Assembly (NCBI RefSeq): GCF_030056815.1 | Contig: NZ_JASHKR010000013.1 | Location: forward strand, 1 to 64,000 | From: Rhodococcus sp. IEGM 1379 | Lineage (GTDB): Bacteria > Actinomycetota > Actinomycetes > Mycobacteriales > Mycobacteriaceae | DNA length: 64,000 nt | Direction: 5' to 3' | Shown: positions 44,587-53,805 of the stretch, piece by piece | How positions within the stretch are numbered: position 1 is the first letter of the stretch | How the letters are laid out: every line of letters starts with the position of its first letter | Made by a program: the position numbers and the translations under genes | Notes under the pieces: model-generated | The model's database searches: none | What the model saw: the letters and a program-made list of their open reading frames with translations, nothing else | What the model was told of the DNA's origin: nothing

Positions 44587-44685
44587 AGTGGCTCCAGACT
44601 ACGGCTGACCGAGGGGCACCTCGGCGTGAGCCGACGCGGAGCTGACGGCGGCGTCCTCGGCACACCCGCCAAAAAATGGTAGTTG

Positions 44686-44701
44686 ACTAACATATGTGAG
44701 T
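44686..44701. promoter_or_regulatory. candidate TetR operator upstream of the dioxygenase
   Basis: ACTAACATATGTGAGT is a 16-bp palindrome with one mismatched pair, in an AT-rich patch 100 bp upstream of the divergent TetR start and 240 bp upstream of the dioxygenase start. Confidence 0.55.
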
Positions 44702-44938
44702 TGGCTTACCCTTTGGTGGCGGCGCGAAGACCCAGCACCAGAGATGACAGCGCTGGGGCCAACCCGAGGCGTGGTGCTCCATGTCGGACGGCTGACCGGC
44801 AGGGCAGGACTCGCCCGGCGCCAACCACTGATGGCGAGAAGGCGCCGAGCCCTCGCTAGGGGCGCGCTTGTAGGTGCCACCGGACGTGGATACCGGAGCT
44901 CGCTATTGAATTGATCAATTTCCAAGAAGGAGATAGCA

Positions 44939-45862
44939 ATGAATTCGTCTCAACTGGCCAGTGATCCGCAGGTCCTCGATCCTCATCAAGGCAGAAATCT
45001 GCGCGTGACGCCGTTGAACGCCAACATCGGGGCGATTATCGAGGGGGTGAGTCTCAGCGACCTGAGCGATGATGAGTTTGCCGATCTTCATCAGGCCTTG
45101 CTCAAACACCATGTGGTCTTTCTCCGCAATCAGCACCTCTCCGAGGATGACCACGTCGCCTTGGCGAAACGGTGGGGCACTCCCATGGCAAACCCGGTGG
45201 CGCAGCTCATGGGCGACGAATCGGTGCTGCATTCTGTCGAGAACACCGCGACGAAGCGGCCAGCCGCAGATGGATTCCACACGGACCTAACCTACTGGCC
45301 GGAGCCGCCCAACCTGGCGATCCTCTGTGGTCTGGACATCCCGCCCGTCGGCGGTGACACCCTCTGGGCCAGCCTATACGCCGTCTACGACAACCTCTCT
45401 GACGAGATGAAGCGGATCTGCCAGAACCTGCGCGCTCTGCATAAGCCCTCCGAGCACTTCATAAAGTCGAGCGTGGAGGTGTACGGCCGGGAAGCAGAGC
45501 AGATTATCCGGGAGAAACTCAAGGGCTCCGTAATGCCGTTGGTCCGCACCCATGAGGAGACTGGGGGTCAGGCGCTGTTCCTGAGCTCTTTCATTGATCA
45601 GATCGTCGGCATGCACAAGCCGGAGAGCGACGTGCTTCTCGGATATCTGAGCAATCTCTTGGAAAACCCCAACTACCAAGTCCGCTGGCGTTGGCAAGCC
45701 GGTGACGTCGCGATTTGGGATGAGCGCTGCACAAATCATCGTGCGCTGTCGGATCACTTCCCGCAGTATCGGCTGATGCGCCGTTGTACGGTCGAGGGCG
45801 GGCGTCCCTTCTACCGCCCGGACGGCGCGGCGGAGCCCACCATTGAAGCAGCCTTCGCCTGA
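44939..45862 (+). CDS. TauD/TfdA-family alpha-ketoglutarate-dependent dioxygenase
   Basis: 307 residues. N-terminal VTPLNANIGAIIEGVSLSDL and LKHHVVFLRNQHLSEDDHVA are typical. The iron ligands appear in ADGFHTDLTYWPEPP (His-x-Asp near residue 113) and DERCTNHRALSDHF (distal His), with the alpha-ketoglutarate Arg in YRLMRRCTVEG. Family members hydroxylate taurine, 2,4-D, alkyl sulphates and related compounds, releasing CO2 and succinate. A strong GAAGGAGA ribosome site precedes the ATG. Regulated presumably by the divergent TetR. Substrate unknown. Confidence 0.9.
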   Translation: MNSSQLASDPQVLDPHQGRNLRVTPLNANIGAIIEGVSLSDLSDDEFADLHQALLKHHVVFLRNQHLSEDDHVALAKRWGTPMANPVAQLMGDESVLHSVENTATKRPAADGFHTDLTYWPEPPNLAILCGLDIPPVGGDTLWASLYAVYDNLSDEMKRICQNLRALHKPSEHFIKSSVEVYGREAEQIIREKLKGSVMPLVRTHEETGGQALFLSSFIDQIVGMHKPESDVLLGYLSNLLENPNYQVRWRWQAGDVAIWDERCTNHRALSDHFPQYRLMRRCTVEGGRPFYRPDGAAEPTIEAAFA

Positions 45863-46250
45863 CAACGGTTCACTCTTTAGGCGAACTGCGCACAATTTCT
45901 CAATTGCTGGTGCGAGGTCGGGTCGTGCAGATACGCACGGCCCGACCTCGCACCAAAGAAATCGTCCGAACTTGTAAACCACAGGTCACAGGCAGGCCCG
46001 AAAAGCTCGCCGTAGCACGGTGAGCGGCGGACATGATTGAAAGTTGTGAAGCAAACCGCCCAAGGTCACATGCGCATACGTGCTGGCCTCGCTCGGAAAA
46101 CTCTCATCCTGGCTAGCTGTTGGTCCGCCGCGAATGAATCGATATCTGACAGTGACTGCGCTGCAACAGATTTAAGCCAAGAATGACATTGGCGACAAAG
46201 TCTTTATCGTCTGTGTTGCCAGACACCAGCCGGAAAGAATTGAATTCCAG
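45863..46250. other. intergenic, terminator plus promoter region
   Basis: Contains the terminator at 45908-45955 and then about 300 bp with no gene-like frame before the next coding region. Confidence 0.5.
45908..45955 (+). terminator. terminator of the dioxygenase gene
   Basis: TGGTGCGAGGTCGGG pairs with CCCGACCTCGCACCA across a GC-rich loop, a strong 15-bp stem 45 bp after the stop codon. There is little T-run, as usual in high-GC actinobacteria. Confidence 0.75.
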
Positions 46251-47546
46251 ATGAAACGAATGGAAACATCGATTGACGTCGATTATGTAGGCGCCCTCGC
46301 TACCCCAGTTCAACGCGAAGGTGAAGAACTGACCCGAAGGATTCTGGAAACAGACGCCTACCGCAACGCAATTCGACATGTCGAGATGCTCTACGCGGCG
46401 GACCCACAGGGCTCGACGCCGGCCGGAAAAGCGACGATCAGCAGGGCTGCCCATTCCCTCGCTACCGCAGTGACCCAATACGCTATTTGTGCAGACCCCG
46501 GCAATCCGAGGCTCATGTGGGGCGTAACCGCTCCACACGAGTTTCAAGGACTGAGTTCCCCGAGGTCCGGTTTCGGAATCGAGAACCCGGACAATGTTTA
46601 CCGGCACGCAGCCATATCGGGCGCCTCGACCTACGAGATTCGCGGGAAGGTCAACTATCCGGGACCGACAGAGCAGCATTTCGAGATGCGCGACGCTATC
46701 CCCGGGACCACCGCCCTCACCGCAGAAGGCGGCACACAGCTCGCAGGCCTGCACAGCGATGACATCGTGGCCACGACAGACGGCTCCTTTGTCATCACAC
46801 TGGACGCCCAGCCTGCCAACGGGCGGAGTAACCACATCCAGATCCCCGCAGAGCAGGATTCGTTCTTGATCGTCCGGGATCTCTTCAACGACTGGTCAAC
46901 CGAGAATGTTGTCCGACTCGATCTGGTCAGGACTGCAGGTCCTGCGGCTCGCGAGTCGCAAAGCGTGGAACAGCTCACTACACGTTCGGTGGAGTTGCTG
47001 ACGCAATTAGCGCCGTTCTGGCTCGACTACTTCAACCAGTACTTCTATACCGCGGCAGCGAACCATGTTCGTTCGGCCCGTCGTCGTCCCGCAGGTCGTG
47101 GACTGTCGACGGGGGGATGGTTTGACGTGAACGATGGAGAAGCGTTGATTGTCACCGTCGATCCACTGGGTGCTGCTTCCCTCGGCATTCAACTCTCCGA
47201 CCCGTGGGGAGTGGCGTATGAGTACATCCACCGAACGAGTAGCCTGAATACTGTTCAGGCCGAATCTAATTCGGATGGAACGTACTCGTTTGTCATCTCG
47301 CGTGAAGATCCAGGAGCGTACAACTGGCTCGACCCCGAAGGTCATAATTCGGGGATGGTCGCCCTCCGTTGGCAGTCGCTGCCAGCGGAGGCTGCCATCG
47401 ACTTGGCCATCCGGAGCGTCGAGGTTGTAAAACTTGAACAGCTTGTGGAGCGGATGCCTACAGGTACTTCCTTCCTCACAATGCAACAACGTGAACAACA
47501 GCAGTCCTCGAGAGCCAACGACTACGTACGTCGGTACACCGAATAG
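46251..47546 (+). CDS. DUF1214-like protein of unknown function
   Basis: 431 residues, cytoplasmic. The C-terminal third (LGIQLSDPWGVAYEYIHRTS, SLNTVQAESNSDGTYSFVIS, REDPGAYNWLDPEGHNSGMV, ALRWQSLP) has the pattern of DUF1214-type domains, with the conserved DPGxxNWLDxxGH motif. The middle part (IENPDNVYRHAAISGASTYE, IRGKV) also fits that group. Such proteins accompany steroid, alkane and hydroxylated-aromatic catabolic genes, but no activity is established. It is alone, followed by a strong inverted repeat. Confidence 0.7.
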   Translation: MKRMETSIDVDYVGALATPVQREGEELTRRILETDAYRNAIRHVEMLYAADPQGSTPAGKATISRAAHSLATAVTQYAICADPGNPRLMWGVTAPHEFQGLSSPRSGFGIENPDNVYRHAAISGASTYEIRGKVNYPGPTEQHFEMRDAIPGTTALTAEGGTQLAGLHSDDIVATTDGSFVITLDAQPANGRSNHIQIPAEQDSFLIVRDLFNDWSTENVVRLDLVRTAGPAARESQSVEQLTTRSVELLTQLAPFWLDYFNQYFYTAAANHVRSARRRPAGRGLSTGGWFDVNDGEALIVTVDPLGAASLGIQLSDPWGVAYEYIHRTSSLNTVQAESNSDGTYSFVISREDPGAYNWLDPEGHNSGMVALRWQSLPAEAAIDLAIRSVEVVKLEQLVERMPTGTSFLTMQQREQQQSSRANDYVRRYTE

Positions 47547-47580
47547 CGCAATTATCGGTTGCGGATCGAGCCGATTGGGT

Positions 47581-47617
47581 CGTACGTTGCGATCGACTTG
47601 TCGGATCGCAACGTACG
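47581..47617 (+). terminator. perfect inverted repeat after the DUF1214-like gene
   Basis: CGTACGTTGCGATC at 47581-47594 and GATCGCAACGTACG at 47604-47617 form a perfect 14-bp stem with a 9-base loop, 35 bp after the stop codon. Probably a terminator. Confidence 0.7.
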
Positions 47618-48009
47618 GGCAAAACCCGCCTGGGGACTCGATTCGCCTCTCCATGATCGAGCGCTGACAATCTCGAAAGTAGTTCATGCCAACGGCACGT
47701 CGATCACCGCGGTACCGGCCGGGATGAATCGCCGCGGCTAATTGTCTTTCGATTCACACGCAGCACACAATCACGAATCGCTCTCTCCGCCAATTTGTTC
47801 GGCCAGTCTCCATGCTGGCATCAAGTCCGATAACTGCAGCAGGAACTTGGAACAGTCCCACGGACGATGGTGAGTTCGAACGCGGAAGCTGTGCCCTCAA
47901 TCGGGTCCGCTGTCCGCCACATTCCGATGAACAAGACCACACGACATTCATCGTGATGCACATCACGCAATGTGAAATCTTCGCTGACGCTCCTATAGAC
48001 GTCAAGTGA
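47618..48009. other. no gene recognised
   Basis: About 390 bp between the inverted repeat and the IS110 pseudogene, with only short frames. The part next to 48000 may be non-coding IS110 flank, which in this family contains recombination-guiding sequence. Confidence 0.4.
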
Positions 48010-49062
48010 TCAGAGCCTGGTAATCCGCTCGGAGCGCGCTGAATACCTCGCGGGCAAGGTGGAGCTTCTAGCACCGGAGGATCTCGGGCATCGACTTACC
48101 TTCTGACGTGCGACGTTTCGCGTAGCTACGCGCTTCGTCGTGGTATCGGAGTCGCACGACGACAGCAGTGTGCAACGCCTGGTTGGCACGTCTGTCGCCA
48201 CCTCGGTGAAGCCGATGCCGGGTGGTTTTCCCTGAGGACGCGGAATCGGGGCCACCCCGCAGAGATGAGCCAAGGACGATTCGGATCGTAGGCGGTCGGG
48301 ATTGTCTCCGACGGTGATCAGCAGCGCGGCTGCCGTGTCGGGTCCGAGGCCGGACACATCCGATGTTCTGGGGGCAATACGAGCGACCAGCGTGGCGAGA
48401 TGCTTTTTGAGTTCAGCTGCCTCTCTTCGTAGTTCGCGGGTTCGGCTTGCCAAGGAACGTAGGGAGAGCTTGATCGCGTGGGCCGGTTCGCGCAGTGCCG
48501 TCAGGTCCGACTCGAACGCTGCACAGATGTCGAGGAGTTTCGTTGCGGAGTGGCCGCGAAGCTCGGTGCGCAGCGATTCGGGCTCGGTGACGATCATCGA
48601 CCGCACCGCGTTCATCGAGGCGGTCGCGGCTTTGACCGCACCGGACCTGGCGATGCGGAGTGCCCGGATCGATTCGATGGGCCCGTCGCCGCGTTTGGGT
48701 TGGGCGAGTTGGTTGCCGGCGAGGACAGCGCGGGCGGCGGCTTCGGCATCGATCGGATCACTCTTACCGCTGTTGCGACGGAGCTTGCGGTTCAGTCGGG
48801 GCACCTCCACGACCGAGATGCCGCACCCGAGTAGATGACGGGTCAGGCCCGCTCCGTAGGAGGCGGCGCCTTCGACACCGAAACTGATCGGGTGTCCGTG
48901 CTCGAGCATCCAGACTTCGAGGTCGTGGTATCCGATTGCGGTGGCGTCGAATTGGCGGCTGTCGAGAATAACTCCGGTGTCGGTGACGAGTGCGGCGTGG
49001 TGGGTGTCAGCGTGGGTATCGACTCCGCAGTAGATCTTCGGTGTCGTCGACGTTCTATTCAC
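48010..49062 (-). pseudogene. IS110-family transposase, C-terminus frameshifted
   Basis: The N-terminal DEDD/RuvC-like domain is intact: IYCGVDTHADTHHAALVTDT, ISFGVEGAASYGAGLTRHLL, KLRRNSGKSDPIDAEAAARA. Towards the C-terminus VSGLGPDTAAALLITVGDNP and LAHLCGVAPIP are correct, but then the frame slips. The expected SSGKT-xRHRLHRGGDR continuation lies in another frame, which itself has a TAG inside ILRC-KLHLAREVF near 48070. The catalytic Ser domain is thus lost and the copy is inactive, although a long open frame remains. Confidence 0.82.
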
Positions 49063-49269
49063 GTGGGCCGCCTTCCGTTCGAGTGGCGCGTGCGAGGTTC
49101 GGACAGGCCAGTGACGGGCCGTCGGGGCGGCAGGCTCCTATGCGGTCACGGTTCTCGCGTGCTCCACATTCGGTTGTGGTGGCCCCGGCGATCGGGTCGA
49201 CGGGTCCTGCGAAAGGCACATGTGGCCAGGAAAATTCCGGGTCAGGCCCTGCCGTCGGTGGGTTGATTT

Positions 49270-50177
49270 CATTATTACTGGAAAATTCTGAGCCCGACCG
49301 CCAAACGAAACGCTGTCGTCATGCTCCAGGAAACGATGGGGCTCTCACAGCGTCTCGCCTGCAAAATCGTCGGGCAACCGCGATCCACCCAACGCAAGAA
49401 AGTAGCGAGAAACACCCCGGACGATCCGGACGCGGATCTGCGGAAGTGGTTGCGAGACTGGGCCAAAGCCAACCAACGAAAAGGGTTCCGACGGGCGTGG
49501 GCGGATCTGCGGGCCGCCGGCTGGGTGATCAACAAGAAGAAGGTTCAGCGCCTCTGGCGCGAGGAAGGATTGCGGGTGAAGGTCCTCAAGATCCGTAAAC
49601 GAGCCGGCGCCGGGGCCACTCCGATCACCGAGGCAAACGCGCCGAAAGTCGTGTGGGCGATCGACTTGCAGTTCGATTCGACGACGGACGGGAGGAAATT
49701 CAAGATCGCGTCGATGGTCGACGAACCTCCCCCAAGCACTTCGTGCAGGGCGGTACCCCCACCCGACAGTCCGTACTCAACATCGTCGAGAGATCCATCC
49801 CGGCAGAGGATCTCGTCGCGGCCTTGGAGAAGTCGTTCGCACTCTGGGACGGCCCGCCGCAGGTGTTGCGGTGCGACAATGGACCCGAGTTCATCTGAAG
49901 AGGCGTTGCGGACGTTTTGTGAGGACCGACTGGGAATCGGATACGTTCCACCTGGTCAGCCGTGGAAGAACGGCTACATCGAATCCTTCAACAATCGAGT
50001 CCGCGACGAATGCTTGAACATGAACGAATTCCACAGCCTCCTCGAAGCCCGGGCGGTCATCGAGGACTGAAGGAGGACTACAACAACCGGCACCGTCATT
50101 CATCGCTGGCGTACCCGCCCCGAATGAGTACGCTGCCAGCTGTATTCACACGCATTGACTCTCTGATAGCGAGTTGA
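49270..50177 (+). pseudogene. IS3-family OrfB, interrupted by palindromic insert and later frameshifts
   Basis: MLQETMGLSQRLACKIVGQP, KGFRRAWADLRAAGWVINKK and VWAIDLQFDSTTDGRKFKIA (first catalytic Asp) are followed by ASMVDE. A palindromic insert (49729-49760) then shifts the frame; the natural continuation is HTRQSVLNIVERSIPAEDLV and VLRCDNGPEFI with the second Asp. After another slip comes GQPWKNGYIESFNNRVRDEC (Glu) and finally HRHSSLAYPPRMS. Without these lesions it would be a full-length OrfB. Inactive. Confidence 0.85.
49729..49760 (+). repeat. 32-bp palindromic insert, copy 2
   Basis: Differs from the copy at 5032-5063 by a single base (GGGCGG for GGGAGG). It sits between the codons for Glu and His of the VDE-HTRQ stretch of an IS3 OrfB, which allows the insertion point to be defined to within a base or two; the net gain is 34 nt. 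Confidence 0.85.
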
Positions 50178-50203
50178 TCCGTGCACCCAATAGTGCACCA
50201 GTG

Positions 50204-50707
50204 TTATGAGAGCTGAGGGTACGGTTGGATGTCTGCCCAGAGCTTCTCATACTCGATCGGGCTGATGTTGCCGAGATAGCTGTGGCGCCGTTCGGCATTG
50301 TGAAAATTGTCGATGTGATCGGCCATGGCTGCAGTCAGTTCCAGCGTGGTCGACCACTTCTTCGTGTTCAGTAATTCCGTCTGCAACCGCCCCCAGAATG
50401 CCTCCATGACAGCATTATCGAAGCAATCACCGACCGTCCCGAAAGACTCGAGCAGTCCCCACCTTCGCAGATTCTCACCGAACCCCCACGACGTGAACTG
50501 GGGACCATGATCGGCATGCAAGATCGTTGCCTCCCAACGGATCCGTTCCTGCGCGGCCATGTTCACCGCATTGTTGACCAGTGCCGTATCTGCAGTCGTG
50601 GAAAAGGAACGACCCACGATCATCTTACTGAAACAGTCCAAAATCGCACAGCAGTAAACCTTTCCGTCACGAGCTTGGATTCCAGCCGGCGTCGCTGTGA
50701 TGGACAA
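50204..50707 (-). pseudogene. IS3-family OrfB C-terminal half
   Basis: 167 residues: ARDGKVYCCAILDCFSKMIV, ATILHADHGPQFTSWGFGEN (second Asp), FGTVGDCFDNAVMEAFWGRL (Glu) and HNAERRHSYLGNISPIEYEK. This is the rve catalytic core of an IS3-family transposase; the N-terminal part and first Asp block are missing, replaced at 50704 by a fragment of a different IS3 element. Confidence 0.83.
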
Positions 50708-50905
50708 GTAAACTCAAATCATCTACACCAGAACGCTTTCGGAGATCGATAACATTGACGATAGCCGTATCGACGAGATGGGTGGTCATCTCCGATGCGA
50801 CCTTCCAACCGACGATCTTGCGAGCAAAGACGTCGATGACGAACGCAGTGAAGGCCCACCCCGACATCGTGCGGCAATAGACATCCCACGCCAGTGAGGT
50901 GTCAA
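50704..50905 (-). pseudogene. fragment of a second IS3-family OrfB
   Basis: SGWAFTAFVIDVFARKIVGW, KVASEMTTHLVDTAIVNVID, DDLSLLVHHSDAGWNPSS covers the first-Asp to second-Asp region of another IS3 type (usual HHSDAGSQY) and breaks off abruptly. The first Asp is in FVIDVFARK. Confidence 0.75.
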
Positions 50906-50913
50906 GCAGCGGC

Positions 50914-51365
50914 CTATTCCGGTGTCGATGTCACTGTAGGTTGCGACGCCCAGGCAACGCTGTCGTCCCATCGTTCGTTGTGTTGCAGGCACCACCAGAG
51001 CCGCCGGAGTAGTTTGTTGGCGAGATTACGCAATGCGGCATTGTGGTGATCGCCGGCAGCTCGCCGTTTGTCGTAATGCGCTCGTGCACCGGCCGATTTG
51101 GTGAGCATCGAGAACACCCACCAGTGGCAAGCATCGCCGAGGCGTTTGTTGCGGACTTTGCGCGCCTTGACATAGTGCGAGCGACCGGAGGTGCGGGTGA
51201 TCGGCGCGGTCCCGGCGAATGCCCTTAACCCGGATGGGCTGGTGAATCGCTCTGCATCGTCACCGATTTCGGCTAGCACCCGCGCTGCCAGCAGGGGTCC
51301 CAGGCCGGGAGCCGATCGGAGGATCGGAGGATCGGCGCCGGCGTCCGTAAGCGCGGCCACCAGGT
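50914..51365 (-). pseudogene. IS110-family transposase C-terminal fragment
   Basis: PILRSAPGLGPLLAARVLAE, IGDDAERFTSPSGLRAFAGT, APITRTSGRSHYVKARKVRN, ACHWWVFSMLTKSAGARAHY: the Tnp20 C-terminal domain of an IS110-type transposase, including the TSGRS catalytic serine segment. It is fused in frame to a fragment of a tap-like gene at its N-terminus, so the long open frame is chimeric. Confidence 0.8.
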
Positions 51366-51530
51366 CATCGGTAAGGGAGGCACGCTTCTCGCCGGTCATG
51401 TTGCCGAGCGCATCACTGTCATCAGCGCAATAGTCGCTGCACGCCAGAGTGGTTGGTGGTGGTCTCGCATCTTTTTCGCAGTCCGCATGTCGGGGTTGAC
51501 CATTCGGCCGATACACCCCTTTGCTAGAAG
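51366..51530 (-). pseudogene. relic of a second tap-like gene
   Basis: Read on the minus strand this segment encodes GRMVNPDMRTAKKMRDHHQP, LWRAA in one frame, and then, after an internal deletion, DDSDALGNMTGEKRASLTDD, LVAALTDAG. Both parts match closely residues about 495-520 and 560-590 of the Tap-like protein at 61029-62870 (GRMVNPDMWTAKQMQHHHQP; DDSDALGKMTLEKRAALTDD). The relic points left, opposite to the intact gene. Confidence 0.72.
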
Positions 51531-51589
51531 CCCTGAGGAAGTGCTTGGGTACGCCGGTCGCGTCATTTCAGGTGACGAATTGGCCGGTC

Positions 51590-52290
51590 ATGTCGGGACG
51601 GAAGTGCTCATGTGAGCTAGTGCCAGCCGGGCCGAAAGTGCGGCGAGATCACGCTGAACGCCAGCAAGAATCGTTGCGCCGCACCCGGCGAGCGAGAGAA
51701 CCTCATCGCCCGTCCACGCTATCAGATGGATTGGTGCGATTTCTCGGCCCGGATATTGACGTACATCGACGCCGGCGCCCAGCCGATGACATCAACTTCC
51801 GATGCGCCACAACGTAACTCGCCAACTTCTCGCAGGCCAATACCCTTATCACCCGACCCGATGTGCGCATTAGCTTGGGCGAAGAACGATACGCCGCCTT
51901 CGCGCTACGTCGCGACTTGACTGCGATGTCGAAGACGTTCCTTTCCTGGCCGAACGCCCGCCACAGGTAGTGCCGTCGTCCGCCGATCTTGATAAATACC
52001 TCGTCGAAATACCATGCGCCGCAAGACTGGAGAGCGCACAGCCGGCAGTCCACGGCATATTCGCCGCCTGAACTTGGTACACCATGTGCGGGCGTCTCGT
52101 ACGAGACGACGATACCGCGCGCGAGAATGAACGCTTCGACGTCTCGCACGCTCGATCTGAACCTGTAGTACAGCTCCCGGAGTGCACGAGCATCTCCGCG
52201 GGACAGCGGTGCCATTCGTACAGCGACCTCGTCGTGTCCACGCGTTCCACGACTCATCCGATGGTCGTCGCTAACACTCGGCCAAGTTAA
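51590..52290 (-). mobile_element. IS6-family transposase remnant, degenerate
   Basis: ALRELYYRFRSSVRDVEAFI, LARGIVVSYET, then after loss of the expected IRRWCxKFG block AWYFDEVFIKIGGRRHYLWR (first Asp), VIRVLACEKLASYVVAHRKL (second Asp region, altered), and a broken tail near 51600-51700. The long open frame (to 52335) survives by chance; key residues are altered. Confidence 0.72.
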
Positions 52291-52920
52291 ATCGACGAGG
52301 CCGTTCTGCATTGTGTCCTGCTCGCCTGCGTTCACGTCTACGGTCCGTGTTCGTCGGTAACGAACTGATGCCGTGTTTCTCGAAGCTCACCCACTGCCGT
52401 CGACCGAAGAATTCATCGCCACAGTGCTCGGCGGAGACCGCACCTGTCTGATTTTCGATGATGGAAGCAGCATGAACGTCATCATCCGCCCTGACCCGCG
52501 ACGGACTCACAGGCCTTCGTTGTCGTCGGCGGCGCGCCAGGTATGGGCACGGCCGGCCGACACAGCACACAATAGGCGTGACTGAGATCACAGCAATTGT
52601 GGTGCGTTGCGACACGTCACCCTCCCCTGCGGCCGACGGCCCATCAATGCCTGCACCTATGCCGCCACGTTCCTTAGTGCCGTTGAACTGGGAATATTCG
52701 CCCCAGAGTCCACATCCATCGAGGAGATCTGCAGTGCCATGGCCGTAGTTTGCGGCATCGCCTGCTGCAGTCAGTGAACCCTCGATGCAGCCATTTCGAG
52801 CAGCGGCAATCCGGAACGACTCCAGGAAACGGTGAATTTCGTGGCAACATCAACCACACGCGACACACCGAGTGGGCGCGCCTACCCGTATCAGTTACAG
52901 ATTGGTTCTAGTCTTTCCTC
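52291..52920. other. no gene recognised
   Basis: About 630 bp between the IS6 remnant and the first plasmid-core gene. A 70-codon frame at 52373-52585 (SLPSTEEF-like start, LGGDRTCLIFDDGSSMNVII) is protein-like but unrecognised. The last 60 bp contain the presumptive promoter of the next gene. Confidence 0.4.
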
Positions 52921-53178
52921 ATGGCACAGCACAACAAGGGACCTCGCGGACACATCGCGACTCGTGCTCCCCTCAAGCAACACAAGGTGTACGAGGATCG
53001 GGCCGCCGAACTCGGAATCCCTGCTGGGGATTATTCCGTGCTCATCTTGGCCATCACCCACGGACTGGACATACCGGATTACATCAGCGACAAGCTGCAT
53101 CCGGACCAGCTTCGATTGCTCGAAATCGAAGCTGTGGGCTCATTGCGGCGCATCGAGCAGCTCGCAGTCGGCGCATGA
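52921..53178 (+). CDS. small hypothetical protein of the replicon core
   Basis: 85 residues, basic N-terminus (MAQHNKGPRGHIATRAPLKQ) then a mixed region VYEDRAAELGIPAGDYSVLI, LAITHGLDIPDYISDKLHPD and a helical C-terminus. This has the general form of a small DNA-binding or copy-control protein (a ribbon-helix-helix-like pattern is possible), but I cannot identify it. It lies 630 bp upstream of rep on the same strand, followed by a hairpin at 53189-53233. Confidence 0.6.
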   Translation: MAQHNKGPRGHIATRAPLKQHKVYEDRAAELGIPAGDYSVLILAITHGLDIPDYISDKLHPDQLRLLEIEAVGSLRRIEQLAVGA

Positions 53179-53188
53179 ACTACCCCTA

Positions 53189-53233
53189 GACAGCGAACAA
53201 CCCCCAGGGCTTGGCGGCATCGGGGGCTGTCCG
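53189..53233 (+). terminator. bulged hairpin after the small gene
   Basis: GACAGC and CCCCC on the left pair with GGGGG and GCTGTC on the right, with a six-base bulge in the left arm. It lies 10 bp after the stop codon and is followed by TTT. Confidence 0.45.
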
Positions 53234-53623
53234 TTTATGCAGTTGCGGGAACTTCCCAGTTCCCCGACCCCCACTAACCCAGTTAAGGAAGAGGCGGTGC
53301 TTACTCGATGATATCCCAGAAACGCAATTCCGCCATACCTACTGGCGCGTTCACGGTGTCATTTTCAGCACATCCACATCACAATTCGGTTGGTATGACG
53401 CCCACGTCACACTTTGGCGTCCCACAAATCCTCGAATCCGATCAGGTCAGCAACGTGCCCATGAGGGCACCCTCCCGCGGCCGTTGGATTCCGACACACG
53501 TCCCTACGCACAGCGAATCCACACGCAATCTGTGGATTCGCAGGAGTTGGGGCCGCCTGTAGCCAAGTAATCGACGAACGAACTCGACACCTAACTACAC
53601 AGCGCAGACCTCTTGAAACACAA

Positions 53624-53720
53624 AAGCCCCCAAAGGGGGTGATTGGGAGCGGACCGCATCGCGGCGAATAAGGACTGGCAGGTCCTTGATGTCGACTAAG
53701 AACTGGCAGGTTCTCCGTCA
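53624..53720 (+). promoter_or_regulatory. rep leader with tandem hairpins sharing one loop sequence
   Basis: Within the 627-bp leader of rep there is first GCCCCCAAAGGGGGT at 53624-53638. Then come two hairpins with the same six-base loop: AAGGAC-TGGCAG-GTCCTT at 53670-53687 and AGAAC-TGGCAG-GTTCT at 53699-53714. Downstream, TTCTCGA is repeated (GTTCTCGAAACGTTCTCGAGA, near 53725). Such stacked hairpins before a replication gene suggest RNA-level or protein-level copy control, or an origin. The rest of 53234-53805 has no gene. Confidence 0.55.
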
Positions 53721-53805
53721 TCTGTTCTCGAAACGTTCTCGAGAGGTGAGCTCCGAAAGTTGACGCTTTCTCGGCTCGAACTGCATCCCCTGGAAGGGAC
53801 TACCT

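Noticed and set aside
48010-49062. Intact IS110 transposase
   Set aside because: The frame is long, but the C-terminal serine domain is out of frame and the alternative frame has an internal TAG.
51703-52335. Intact IS6 transposase
   Set aside because: The open frame is continuous, but the IRRWCxKFG block is missing and the second-Asp region is altered.
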